Shown: positions 1 through 8,108 of the stretch, one piece after another
How the letters are laid out: every line of letters starts with the position of its first letter
Position numbering within the stretch: the first letter of the stretch is position 1
From: Betaproteobacteria bacterium
GTDB taxonomy: Bacteria; Pseudomonadota; Gammaproteobacteria; Burkholderiales; Rhodocyclaceae
Direction: 5' to 3'
NCBI GenBank assembly: GCA_009782565.1
Contig: WRIU01000001.1
Span: 186,001-250,000 of the forward strand
DNA length: 64,000 nt
Notes under the pieces: generated by a model
Seen by the model: the letters and a program-made list of their open reading frames with translations, nothing else
What the model was told of the DNA's origin: nothing
Databases searched by the model: none
Translations under genes and position numbers: made by a program

Positions 1-1753
1 CGGCGGCGCGCACACCATCCAACCCGCCGAAGGCGGATAGAAGCGCCCGACGGCGTGCGGGGCCGATGCCGGGGATGTCTTCCAGCTTCGACCCAAGCCT
101 CGCTTTGCCGCGCCGGGCGCGGTGGCCGGTAATGGCAAAACGGTGCGCCTCGTCGCGTATCTCGATCACCAGATGCAGCGCCGGTGATTGCCCGCCAAGT
201 GCCACACTTTCGCGCCCATCCGGAAAAACAAGCGTTTCCAGCCCCGGCTTGCGCCCTTCTGCCTTGGCAACGCCCACGATGTTGACCGCATCCAACCCAA
301 GTTCGGACAGAACGGCCAGCGCCGCGCCCACCTGCCCACGCCCGCCGTCGATGAGAATGAGGTCGGGACAAATGCCCTCTCCGTCCGCAACCCGGCCATA
401 GCGGCGGTCGAGCGCCTGGCGCATGGCGGCGAAATCGTCGCCTGGCGTAATACCGCCGATGTTGTAACGCCGGTATTCGCCGTGCTTCATCGCGCCGTCG
501 ATACAGACTACGCAAGAAGCCACGGGGGCTTCCCCCATCGTGTGGCTGATGTCGAAACACTCGATACGCGCCGGAATATCGGGCAAATCAAGCGCCTCTC
601 GCAAGGCATGCAGCCGTTCTCCGGCGCGGCTCGTGTCACGCAGGCGGGCTTCGATAGCCAGCCTTGCGTTTTTCTCTGCCATCTCCATCCAGGCTTTTTC
701 GGCGGCATGGCGAGGCCGAGCCAGAATCGGCGGGTGTTCGGAGACCTCGGAAAGCGCCTCGCGCACCAGACCGGGATCGAGCGCGACCAGCAAGCGCGTC
801 GGCAGCGGGTGCACGGCGTAATGCTGTTCGACGAAAGCCGCCAACCCGTCGCCAGCGTCCAGCACCGCTGCGCCACTGGGGAACTGAGGCCGATCTCCGA
901 GATGGCGTCCACCGCGCACCATCGCGATGTTGACGCAGACCATCCCGGCCTCCGCCACGGAAGCAATGATGTCGACGTCCTCGTCCTTGCGGCTATCCGC
1001 AAACTGGCGATGCAGCACCGTCTGTAACACCCTGATCCGGTCGCGGCAAGCCGCCGCTTCCTCAAAGGCCAAGCGCCCTGCGGCAGCCTGCATGCACGCG
1101 CCCAGGTCATCAATGACTTCGCTGGCCTGCCCATCGAGAAAACGGCTTGCCAGATGCACATCGGCGGCATAAGCGCCACGCTCTATTTCCGCCACGCAGG
1201 GCGCGCTGCAACGCTTGATCTGCGCCAACAGGCAAGGCCGGGAGCGGTTCTGGAAAACACTATTCTCGCAGGTACGCAACCGGAATGTCTTTTGCAATAG
1301 TTGGATGCTTTCACGCACTGCGTGGGCGCTGGGAAACGGGCCAAAATAACGCGCCCCCCTGGCGAAAGCCCCACGATGGAAAGCCAACCGGGGAAATTCA
1401 TCCCCCGATAACTCGACATAGGGATAGCTCTTGTCGTCCCGAAACAGGATGTTGTAGCGCGGCGCGAGACTCTTGATGAGATTGTTTTCGAGAATCAGCG
1501 CCTCGGCTTCCGAACGCGTCGGGGTGATGTCCACGCGCGCGATTTTCTCCACCATCATGGCGATGCGCGGGCTGGATTGCCTCACCCGGAAATAACTCGA
1601 CACCCGGCGTTTGAGGTTCTTGGCCTTGCCAACGTAGAGCACATGCTCATCGCCGTCAATCATGCGATAGACGCCCGGCGTATCAGGGACGGTACGCAGG
1701 AAGGCGCGCGCGTCGAACGGCACAGGCGTAGCAGACGTAACGCAATCACCCAT
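1..1753 (-). CDS. uvrC: UvrABC system protein C (excinuclease subunit), 3' end cut by window edge
   Basis: UvrC makes the dual incisions around bulky DNA lesions in nucleotide excision repair, together with UvrA and UvrB. The N-terminus carries a GIY-YIG nuclease domain (PGVYRMIDGDEHVLYVGKAK near residues 16-40). The last visible part, read from the window edge, is a helix-hairpin-helix segment (LEDIPGIGPARRRALLSAFG), so about 584 residues of a roughly 610-residue family are present and only the extreme C-terminus is missing. The ATG at 1753 overlaps the nagZ stop by 8 bp, which implies translational coupling as last visible gene of the pdxJ-acpS-nagZ-uvrC run. No frameshift was noticed. Confidence 0.93.
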   Translation of the reverse strand, partial: MGDCVTSATPVPFDARAFLRTVPDTPGVYRMIDGDEHVLYVGKAKNLKRRVSSYFRVRQSSPRIAMMVEKIARVDITPTRSEAEALILENNLIKSLAPRYNILFRDDKSYPYVELSGDEFPRLAFHRGAFARGARYFGPFPSAHAVRESIQLLQKTFRLRTCENSVFQNRSRPCLLAQIKRCSAPCVAEIERGAYAADVHLASRFLDGQASEVIDDLGACMQAAAGRLAFEEAAACRDRIRVLQTVLHRQFADSRKDEDVDIIASVAEAGMVCVNIAMVRGGRHLGDRPQFPSGAAVLDAGDGLAAFVEQHYAVHPLPTRLLVALDPGLVREALSEVSEHPPILARPRHAAEKAWMEMAEKNARLAIEARLRDTSRAGERLHALREALDLPDIPARIECFDISHTMGEAPVASCVVCIDGAMKHGEYRRYNIGGITPGDDFAAMRQALDRRYGRVADGEGICPDLILIDGGRGQVGAALAVLSELGLDAVNIVGVAKAEGRKPGLETLVFPDGRESVALGGQSPALHLVIEIRDEAHRFAITGHRARRGKARLGSKLEDIPGIGPARRRALLSAFGGLDGVRAA

Positions 1754-2882
1754 CTGGCCGCGCGGCACCGCTGAGTGCCGCAGCCATGACCGGATCATTG
1801 GCACTTTCCATGGGCAGCACGGCCAGCACCTTCTCGCGCGCCTGGTGATAAGGCGGATGCTGTGCAAGCGCAAGCGGGTCGGCCAGCCACGGATGCGGCG
1901 CGGGTACGGGGAACGCGGCCAAGCGGGCGCGGGTAGCACGATCAATTTTAGGCATCCTGCGCGCCAGTAGCTCGGCAACGAGATCGGGGCGGTTGCACAC
2001 CAGCCACATGTCGCAACCGGCGCGCGCCGCAGCCGTCACCCGCTCCACGATGTCCCCGGCCACAAGCGCGCCCGCCATGTTGAGATCGTCGCTGAAGATG
2101 AGCCCCCCGAAACCGAGCCGCTCGCGCAACACTTCCTTCAGCCAGAAAGATGAAAAACCCGCCGGCCCAGCCTCTCCCGGTTCGGCATGCGGATAAATGA
2201 CATGCGCGGGCATCACCCCCACCAGTTGTCGCAACAGCCCATGCCGATATGGCGCGATGTCCTCGTTCCAGAGCGCATCGAATGTGCGCTCATCAACCGG
2301 AACATCGTGGTGCGAGTCGGCCTCGACATGACCATGCCCCGGAAAATGTTTGCCCACCGCGCCCATGCCCACATCCATCATGCCTGTCACAAGCGACAAG
2401 GCCAGGGTGGCCACCACTGCCGGGTCATGGTGAAACGCGCGGCTGCCAATAGCGCGACTGCATCCGCAATCGAGATCGAGCACTGGCGTAAAACTCAGGT
2501 CGATGCCGTGAGCGGCGAGTTCAGCAGCCAGCACGAATCCCGCCGCGCGGGCTGCCGCCTGCGCCCCGGACTCATCGTGCGCCCATAAGTCCCCTAGCGT
2601 ACGCATCGCGGGTAAACAGGTAAAGCCATCCGTTTTGAAACGTTGTACCCGCCCGCCTTCATGATCGACCGCGATGATGAGGGCAGGCGAGCGCAGGGCG
2701 CGGATTTCGCCGGTCAAGGCGCGCAATTGCGCGGAATCGGCATAATTGCGCGCGAACAGGATGACGCCGCCCACCCGTGGGTCGCATAGGCGTTTGCGTT
2801 CTTCATCGGTCAGAGCCAGACCGGCGACGTCGACCATCAACGCGCCGCGCGGCAACGCAACAGGAGAGGCGTGTGGTTTCAT
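1746..2882 (-). CDS. nagZ: beta-N-acetylhexosaminidase NagZ
   Basis: Cytoplasmic glycoside hydrolase family 3 enzyme that removes N-acetylglucosamine from 1,6-anhydro-muropeptides during cell-wall recycling. The 378-residue product is slightly longer than typical single-domain NagZ proteins. It has the family motif KHFPGHGHVEADSHHDVP around residues 175-195, which supplies the catalytic His, and FSDDLNMAGA near residue 265, which holds the nucleophilic Asp. There is no signal peptide, as expected. It overlaps acpS by 4 bp (ATGA) upstream and uvrC by 8 bp downstream, so it is probably translated from a common transcript with both. Confidence 0.95.
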   Translation of the reverse strand: MKPHASPVALPRGALMVDVAGLALTDEERKRLCDPRVGGVILFARNYADSAQLRALTGEIRALRSPALIIAVDHEGGRVQRFKTDGFTCLPAMRTLGDLWAHDESGAQAAARAAGFVLAAELAAHGIDLSFTPVLDLDCGCSRAIGSRAFHHDPAVVATLALSLVTGMMDVGMGAVGKHFPGHGHVEADSHHDVPVDERTFDALWNEDIAPYRHGLLRQLVGVMPAHVIYPHAEPGEAGPAGFSSFWLKEVLRERLGFGGLIFSDDLNMAGALVAGDIVERVTAAARAGCDMWLVCNRPDLVAELLARRMPKIDRATRARLAAFPVPAPHPWLADPLALAQHPPYHQAREKVLAVLPMESANDPVMAAALSGAARPDG

Positions 2883-3262
2883 GTTCCCGGATACTCGATC
2901 AATGCAAAAGCGACAACGTAATCCTTCTCATCGGTCAGGCTGAGAAGAGCCATCAAAGCATTCGATTGCATATAAGTGGAAAGTGTATCATCATATGCAA
3001 ATTCAGGTCTACCCCGTTCGTCATGCTGCACAGCCAGCGCTCGCAGGGTTGCGGGCGGTGATAATCCGATGCCGAGCGCCTTGCCGAATGCTTCCTTGGC
3101 GGCAAAACGCTTGGCGAGGAACCGAGCCGGATCACGGCTTGCCTGCCACTGTCCCCATTCGGCATCCGCCAGGATACGCGCCGCAAACGCTTCGCCGTGA
3201 CGGTCGAGCGCCGCGCGTATCCGCGCGATTTGGACGATGTCGGTTCCGATGCCGTAAATCAC
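2879..3262 (-). CDS. acpS: holo-[acyl-carrier-protein] synthase
   Basis: Transfers the 4'-phosphopantetheine arm of CoA to apo-ACP, activating it for fatty acid synthesis. The 127-residue length is normal for AcpS. The N-terminal MIYGIGTDIVQIARI carries the Mg-binding Asp, and FAAKEAFGKALGIG carries the conserved Lys-Glu pair. It overlaps pdxJ by 4 bp upstream and nagZ by 4 bp downstream, matching the conserved betaproteobacterial and gammaproteobacterial order recO-pdxJ-acpS. In this window recO is no longer adjacent to pdxJ. Confidence 0.95.
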   Translation of the reverse strand: MIYGIGTDIVQIARIRAALDRHGEAFAARILADAEWGQWQASRDPARFLAKRFAAKEAFGKALGIGLSPPATLRALAVQHDERGRPEFAYDDTLSTYMQSNALMALLSLTDEKDYVVAFALIEYPGT

Positions 3263-4011
3263 GCGGAAGTCCCTGCCTCACGCATCAAGCGTTTCATCTC
3301 GCTCACCGCCGAGCGCAGACCTACAAATACGGCTCGGCTGACGATGGCATGCCCGATATGCAGCTCACGCACCCCGGCAAGCGCGGCAATGGGCTGTACG
3401 TTGTAGTAGTTGAGCGCGTGTCCGGCATTGAACCGCATTCCGGCGGCGCGCACCGCCTCGCCCGCAGCGCGTACACGTTCAAGTTCCGCGCGCACCGTCC
3501 GGCTACCGATGTCCCGCCCGTTTGCGTGAAAAGCGTGGGCATAAGGACCGGTATGGATTTCGCACACACGCGCACCGATACGCGCAGCCGCATCGACCTG
3601 TGCCGGATCGGCATCGATGAACACGCTGGTCACGATTCCGGCGTCGCTCAGGCGGGCAACGCACTCGCGCAGCCGCACCTCCCCGGCCACAATGTCGATG
3701 CCGCCCTCAGTGGTGATTTCCTGCCGCCCTTCAGGAACCAGCATCGCCATTTCGGGCTTGAGCCGACAGGCGATGCCGATCATCTCATCGGTAGCCGCCA
3801 TTTCGAGGTTCAATTTGACCTGGGTCAGCTCCCGAAGCCGTCGCACGTCATCGTCGTTGATATGGCGGCGATCTTCGCGCAAGTGGACGGTAATTCCATC
3901 CGCTCCGCCGAGATGAGCTTCCACCGCCGCCCAGACCGGATCAGGCTCCCAGGTACGCCGCGCCTGCCGCAAGGTGGCGACATGGTCGATATTGACGCCA
4001 AGTTCGATCAA
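3259..4011 (-). CDS. pdxJ: pyridoxine 5'-phosphate synthase
   Basis: Condenses 1-deoxy-xylulose 5-phosphate with 3-amino-2-oxopropyl phosphate to form pyridoxine 5'-phosphate, the last ring-forming step of DXP-dependent vitamin B6 synthesis. The 250-residue TIM-barrel protein has the family start ELGVNIDHVATLRQAR, the ITVHLREDRRHI segment and the C-terminal phosphate-binding stretch ELHIGHAIVSRAVFVGL. It is the first gene of the overlapping pdxJ-acpS-nagZ-uvrC run. The gene normally upstream, recO, has been separated from it by a Sel1 protein and an isochorismatase-like gene. Confidence 0.96.
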   Translation of the reverse strand: MIELGVNIDHVATLRQARRTWEPDPVWAAVEAHLGGADGITVHLREDRRHINDDDVRRLRELTQVKLNLEMAATDEMIGIACRLKPEMAMLVPEGRQEITTEGGIDIVAGEVRLRECVARLSDAGIVTSVFIDADPAQVDAAARIGARVCEIHTGPYAHAFHANGRDIGSRTVRAELERVRAAGEAVRAAGMRFNAGHALNYYNVQPIAALAGVRELHIGHAIVSRAVFVGLRSAVSEMKRLMREAGTSA

Positions 4012-4050
4012 GAGTTTATCCTCATGCTATTTGTTGTGCAGAAGGGAAGG

Positions 4051-4737
4051 TTACTTTTTCATGGAATTGAGCGCATCTTGGGCGGGTTTGTACCCCTGTA
4101 CTGCTGCCTTGCGAAACCACTTCACGGCCTCTGCATCATCCCGCGGCACGCCCCAGCCTTCCATGTACATCGCTCCAAGTTTGGTTTGAGCAGGAGCAAA
4201 TCCCTGCTCCGCCGCCAAGTGATACCACTTCACTGCCTCGTCAAAATTCTGCGTTAAGCCGCGGCCTGTGACGTACATTGCTCCAAGGTTAGTTTGTGCA
4301 AGCACATTTCCCTGTTCCGCCGCCCTACGAGTCCACCTCACGGCCTCGACATCATTTTTGGCTACGCCACGCCCTTCTGCATACATCATTCCAAGAGAAG
4401 CTTGAGCAACAGCATTCTCTTGGAGTGCTGCCTTACGATACCAGCTCACAGACTCGGTATCATTTGGCGTTACACCCTGACCTTCCGCATACATCAGTCC
4501 AAGGGCAACTTGGGCAATCACATCTCCCTGCTCTGCTGCCTTGCGATACCACCTCTCAGCCTCAACATAATTCTGCGCTACACCTTGACCGAAGTAGTAC
4601 GCTGCTCCAAGGCTAGTTTGAGCAAGCACATTCCCCTGTTCCGCCGCGCGTTTCACTGCCTCAAAATCCTGCGCCTGAACCATCAAGGCAAAACAGATTG
4701 CAATCAGTCCTACGCATCCGCGTATAACTCGAAACAT
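4051..4737 (-). CDS. exported Sel1-repeat protein
   Basis: A 228-residue protein with an N-terminal signal peptide (hydrophobic stretch GLIAICFALMVQAQ, probable cleavage after AQA-type residues near 22) followed by about five Sel1-like repeats of 36 residues. Each repeat has the pattern AxxxLGxMYxxGxGVxxxxxEAVxWYRKAAEQG. Such alpha-helical solenoids mediate protein-protein contacts; a specific role cannot be read from sequence. It lies between pdxJ and the isochorismatase-like gene, in a spot where recO would normally abut pdxJ, so it is probably an insertion into the ancestral cluster. It is not closely similar to the Sel1 lipoproteins at 38.8-41.2 kb. Confidence 0.85.
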   Translation of the reverse strand: MFRVIRGCVGLIAICFALMVQAQDFEAVKRAAEQGNVLAQTSLGAAYYFGQGVAQNYVEAERWYRKAAEQGDVIAQVALGLMYAEGQGVTPNDTESVSWYRKAALQENAVAQASLGMMYAEGRGVAKNDVEAVRWTRRAAEQGNVLAQTNLGAMYVTGRGLTQNFDEAVKWYHLAAEQGFAPAQTKLGAMYMEGWGVPRDDAEAVKWFRKAAVQGYKPAQDALNSMKK

Positions 4738-4821
4738 TTCATTCCTCGTTAACCATCACGAAAGAGTTTATATTTTCAAACATTACCTTGCCCTCGCGCA
4801 AAATAATATTGGAGTACCTCG

Positions 4822-4851
4822 TTCCCCTCTCCCGCTTGCGGGAGAGGGGAA
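4822..4851. repeat. perfect 14-bp palindromic hairpin
   Basis: The arms at 4822-4835 and 4838-4851 are perfectly complementary (TTCCCCTCTCCCGC and its reverse complement) around a 2-nt spacer. It sits between the isochorismatase-like stop and the Sel1 start. There is no clear U-run on either side, so it looks more like a dispersed intergenic palindrome than an intrinsic terminator, although it could stop transcription. Confidence 0.7.
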
Positions 4852-4863
4852 AACTAAGGTAGA

Positions 4864-5409
4864 TCAGGGTTTCCTTAATTCAGACGCTGCGATGATCTTA
4901 GCGAACATCCCATTCAATCCAGCCAAATATGCTTTCTGTATCACATTGGCAGACAATTTTTCCCCGTTAAACAGCAAGTCTTTCGTCGCACAGGCGTCAT
5001 GAACAAGCGTGACGGGTATACCGTAATCTTTGGCCGCCCTCACGGTTGTGTCGACACACATGTGCGTCATCATTCCGCACACAACAAGTTCAGATACCTG
5101 TTTGTCCGTGATTATGCCGTTGAGATTTGTATCAAAAAAGCTGTTTGGCGCATGTTTGACAATCACGCTTTCCCCATCGTGCGGCGTCAGGCGCTCGTGA
5201 ATTTTTGCGCCGTCCGTATTCGGCAGAAAGAAAGTCGCCCCTTCCCTTGTATTGATATGCTGAACGTGAATGACGGGCAAGCCATTTTCCCTGAACATAT
5301 CTAAAACCTTTTCGGCAGCGCCAAGCGCCTTCTCCGGTTCAAAAAGCTCCGATTTCCCTCCTTCAAAATAATCGTTTTGAATATCAATCAGCAACAGGGC
5401 TTTTGACAT
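4864..5409 (-). CDS. isochorismatase-family cysteine hydrolase
   Basis: A 181-residue alpha/beta hydrolase of the isochorismatase/nicotinamidase superfamily. The expected catalytic triad is visible: Asp9 in LLIDIQNDYF, Lys85 in VIVKHAPNSF and Cys118 in CGMMTHMCVDTT. The family hydrolyses amide or vinyl-ether bonds in small cytoplasmic metabolites, but the substrate cannot be assigned from motifs. The second half (VRAAKDYGIPVTLVHDACAT) fits the usual cis-peptide and substrate-pocket region. The ATG at 5409 is preceded by an AAGGAGGT-like ribosome site. It stands between a Sel1 gene and the recO chimera and is likely its own transcription unit. Confidence 0.88.
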   Translation of the reverse strand: MSKALLLIDIQNDYFEGGKSELFEPEKALGAAEKVLDMFRENGLPVIHVQHINTREGATFFLPNTDGAKIHERLTPHDGESVIVKHAPNSFFDTNLNGIITDKQVSELVVCGMMTHMCVDTTVRAAKDYGIPVTLVHDACATKDLLFNGEKLSANVIQKAYLAGLNGMFAKIIAASELRKP

Positions 5410-5524
5410 ATCACTTAACCTCCTTGCTTTGTGAATAAAACCATATTACGCAAAAAAAGTTCACATATGAGTTTAACTCACACAACGCCAGTACCCATTG
5501 ACGGGTGTTTTCCGATTAATTCCA

Positions 5525-6595
5525 TCAGTAAAACGAACTTCTCAACTCATTGAGTACCCGCCTAGACTGCAAGGGTTGGCCGCCGAGGTGATGATGGATG
5601 AGGGCGCGCAGTAGATGCCCGGCTTCACGCAGGGTCTCGGTGCGGCTGAAATCGTTTGCGGCCAGGTCGAGAAGGGTTTGACCGTCGACACGCACACCGT
5701 CCGTGGCTTCCTGCGCGGCTTCCGAGGCGCAGAGCCACGGGCCGCGCTCGATGATGTAGAGGTAAGGCTCGCCGGGTTGGAATGGCTGCCCGCTGCCGTC
5801 GGAGTCGAGCATTACGCCATAGCCCAGTTCACGCAACAGCGCCAGTTCAAAGCGGCGCAGCACCAGCGGCAGGTTTCCACCTTTCCCCATCGCGCCAATG
5901 GCCGATTCATAGGCATCGAAGAGCGCCGGGTGCGGGTCTTCGCGCGCGGTCAGTTTCAAAAGCAGTTCGTTGAGGTAGTAGGCGCAAAGCAATGCGCGAC
6001 CCGACAGCGGAGCCTGCGCGCCACGCCATTCGCCGCGCACCAGAGTTTTGACTTCGCCGCCGCCCGAAAAATCGAGCAAGAGCAACTGAAACGCCATCAG
6101 TACACCGCGCATTTCCGACATGGGGCGGCGAGCGCCCTTGGCAACCAGGGCGATACGCTCCACCCGGTCAGGCGTTGGTGGTTCAATGGTAAGTTCACGA
6201 CAGCGTACTTCCAGCCGTTCGATCATCAGCTCGATTTCGCCCCCAACTTCGCTGGCAACATGATCGCGCAGCCAGATGAGCAGCATTTCTGCATCGGCGA
6301 CTGTTGCTTCCCGGAAACCAAACCAAGCACGGATTTCAGCACGCATACGTTTGGCAGTGCGCTCGGCGGGGAGAGTTCTACAGTCATCCGTAAAGGGTAT
6401 TCCAATCTGCTTACTCAACGTGACAAAGGCTTGTGCGCCAACTTCTGCCTCATCACGGGGAAAGCGCCCGCGCTCCCGAAAGAACGCCAGCAGAACAGCG
6501 AAACTAAGCCAATTAGCGGAACGGGTTTTTGTCATCACCTGCTCGCGTTCTGCTGGCGTCAAAAGCCATTGATCTTCTGGGCTTTCGTTTTCCAT
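5525..6595 (-). pseudogene. chimera: Tn3-family transposase N-terminus fused in frame to RecO lacking its own N-terminus
   Basis: An uninterrupted 356-codon frame with two origins. Residues 1 to about 148 match the N-terminal DUF4158 domain of Tn3-family TnpA (LLTPAEREQV near the start, ELTIEPPTPDRVERI at the end). From about residue 149 the sequence is DNA repair protein RecO, beginning ALVAKGARRPMSEMRGVLMAF and running to a normal C-terminus. The junction is near 6151. RecO normally starts about 35 residues earlier, so part of its OB-fold is gone, and the rest of TnpA is absent. RecO loads RecA with RecR at gapped DNA; whether this fusion does so is unknown. Translation would start 5 nt after the tnpR stop. 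Confidence 0.8.
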
Positions 6596-6600
6596 CTTAC

Positions 6601-7191
6601 TTACGCCCTCTTTGTCGTTGATGAAGGCCAGCCAACCCGCGCCAGTGTTTCAATCAAGGTAGTGCGCTTGACGCTGAAGTTACGGCAGACCGCAGCCTTT
6701 GACATACCTCCATCCAATGCGGCAACGATGGTGTCCAGTTTTTCGCCAGTGATAGCGCGCGGGCGGCCACCTATCCGGCCTCGACGTCGGGCAGCGTCCA
6801 AACCCGCGACGACGCGCTCTTGAATCAAGGCGCGCTCGTATTGCGAGAGTGCCCCGATCACTTGAAACAGAAATTCACCCGATGGCGTCGTGGTGTCCAA
6901 GTTCTCTGTCAACGAACGAAACGCAACCTGTTTATCCTTGAGTGTGTTTACGATGGAGAGCAGGTGCGATAGCGAGCGCCCAAGCCGGTCGAGTTTCCAG
7001 ACCACCAGAACATCACCCGCACGGATAAATTCAAGCACCCGCACCAAACCCTCCCGATCATCCTTTGCACCGGAAGCGTGATCCTCGAACAAATGCCGGG
7101 GATCGACACCAGCAGCGAGCAGCGCGTCGCGTTGCAAGTCTGTGCTCTGTCGGTCGGAGTCCGACGAAACACGCATATAGCCTACCAACAT
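6601..7191 (-). CDS. tnpR: Tn3-family serine resolvase TnpR
   Basis: A 196-residue serine recombinase that resolves transposition cointegrates at res. The N-terminal catalytic domain has MLVGYMRVSS with the nucleophilic Ser9, the VWKLDRLGRS motif, and GEFLFQVIGALSQYERALIQER leading into helix E. The C-terminal helix-turn-helix (GMSKAAVCRNFSVKRTTLIETL) binds DNA. The frame extends upstream to 7284, but MLVGYMRVSS at 7191 matches the family start. It lies directly upstream of the truncated tnpA and is divergent from the toxin-antitoxin pair, the arrangement seen in several Tn3-family elements. Confidence 0.9.
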   Translation of the reverse strand: MLVGYMRVSSDSDRQSTDLQRDALLAAGVDPRHLFEDHASGAKDDREGLVRVLEFIRAGDVLVVWKLDRLGRSLSHLLSIVNTLKDKQVAFRSLTENLDTTTPSGEFLFQVIGALSQYERALIQERVVAGLDAARRRGRIGGRPRAITGEKLDTIVAALDGGMSKAAVCRNFSVKRTTLIETLARVGWPSSTTKRA

Positions 7192-7334
7192 TGCCGAATA
7201 ACCCCCATATACAGGTTTTCGTATGGTATCGTATTGCGATGGGGTTTTCCGTACATTTTTGAGGGTACTATCTCCCCGGTTCAAGGGGTTGTCGGTAAAG
7301 TGTCGAAAAACAACTGTTTTGCGTTAGGTATGGC
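7192..7334. other. candidate resolution (res) region of the Tn3-like remnant
   Basis: The non-coding gap between the divergent tnpR and toxin genes is where Tn3-family elements carry res. The stretch contains GTAC-bounded and ATGGTATCGTATTGCGAT-like short repeats, but I could not define the three canonical subsites by eye. The call rests on position. Confidence 0.35.
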
Positions 7335-7363
7335 TTGCATATTTATGCCTATTTGTGCATAAT
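7335..7363 (+). promoter_or_regulatory. sigma70-like promoter of the toxin-antitoxin operon
   Basis: TTGCAT (7335-7340), a 17-bp spacer and CATAAT (7358-7363) form a good -35/-10 pair about 20 bp before the toxin ATG at 7383. Two overlapping copies of TGCATA occur within it and could be the autoregulatory operator for the antitoxin, which would fit how such operons are controlled. Confidence 0.5.
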
Positions 7364-7382
7364 TTAGGAAGTGAGGCAGCGC

Positions 7383-7727
7383 ATGAAGGATCTACGGTGG
7401 ATTGGCTCAACCAAGAAGGATTTGAAGGCCATGCCAGATGACGTACAAGACACGTTTGGCTATGCATTACATCAAGCCCAGATTGGGAAAAAACACGAAC
7501 AAGCCAAGCCGTTAAAAGGTTTTGGCTCGGCGGGTGTCCTTGAGGTAGTCGAAGATTCTAGCGGCGGTACGTTCCGCGCTGTCTACACCGTTAAATTCAG
7601 CGAGGCGGTTTATGTGCTTCATTGTTTCCAGAAGAAGTCGTCACATGGTATCGCGACACCAAAGCCAGACATGGACTTGATTCGGGAACGGTTGAAAACA
7701 GCAGAGGTACATGCCAAAGGAGGATGA
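7383..7727 (+). CDS. RelE/HigB-type toxin (Gp49-like family)
   Basis: A 114-residue protein starting MKDLRWIGSTKKDLKAMP, with a GAGG ribosome site 6 nt before ATG 7383 (an in-frame GTG at 7371 is less likely). The body KPLKGFGSAGVLEVVEDSSGG and FRAVYTVKFSEAVYVLHCFQKKS is typical of the phage Gp49-like branch of RelE toxins, ribosome-dependent mRNA interferases. The toxin gene precedes the antitoxin, as in HigBA. Toxin-antitoxin pairs next to tnpR and res are a recurrent passenger of Tn3-family transposons, so this is probably part of the transposon remnant. Confidence 0.85.
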   Translation: MKDLRWIGSTKKDLKAMPDDVQDTFGYALHQAQIGKKHEQAKPLKGFGSAGVLEVVEDSSGGTFRAVYTVKFSEAVYVLHCFQKKSSHGIATPKPDMDLIRERLKTAEVHAKGG

Positions 7728-7728
7728 G

Positions 7729-8052
7729 ATGATCGAGATTGAAGAAGGATCTGGCAACGTCTACGCCGATTTGGGCATACCCAACGCCGACGAAATGCTT
7801 GTCAAGGCACAACTTGTAACCAAAATTGGCGAGATTATCAAAAGCCGCAAATGGAGCCAGCAGCAAGCGGCGGATGTTCTTGGCCTCACTCAGCCGAAAC
7901 TGTCCAAGATGCTGCGTGGTCAGTTTCGCGGCATCAGTGAAACAAAGATGCTCGACTGTTTAGTTCGGCTTGGCCGTGACGTGCAAATTGTCGTCGGTCC
8001 TGCCCGCCGTGCAGCTTCGGCTGGACATGTTGCTGTCGTGTTCGCTACGTAA
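7729..8052 (+). CDS. XRE-family antitoxin (HigA-like)
   Basis: A 107-residue DNA-binding antitoxin paired with the preceding toxin. A helix-turn-helix is clear in KIGEIIKSRKWSQQQAADVL followed by GLTQPKLSKMLRGQF at about residues 37-70. ATG 7729 is chosen because AAAGGAGG ends 5 nt before it; an earlier in-frame ATG at 7711 would overlap the toxin. The protein should neutralise the toxin and repress the shared promoter upstream of 7383. It is the last recognisable gene of the Tn3-like remnant. Confidence 0.85.
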   Translation: MIEIEEGSGNVYADLGIPNADEMLVKAQLVTKIGEIIKSRKWSQQQAADVLGLTQPKLSKMLRGQFRGISETKMLDCLVRLGRDVQIVVGPARRAASAGHVAVVFAT

Positions 8053-8108
8053 GACCGATAAAAGTGACGGTTGGTGGCACAACTGTTGGTTCTATCCTTA
8101 TTGACGAA

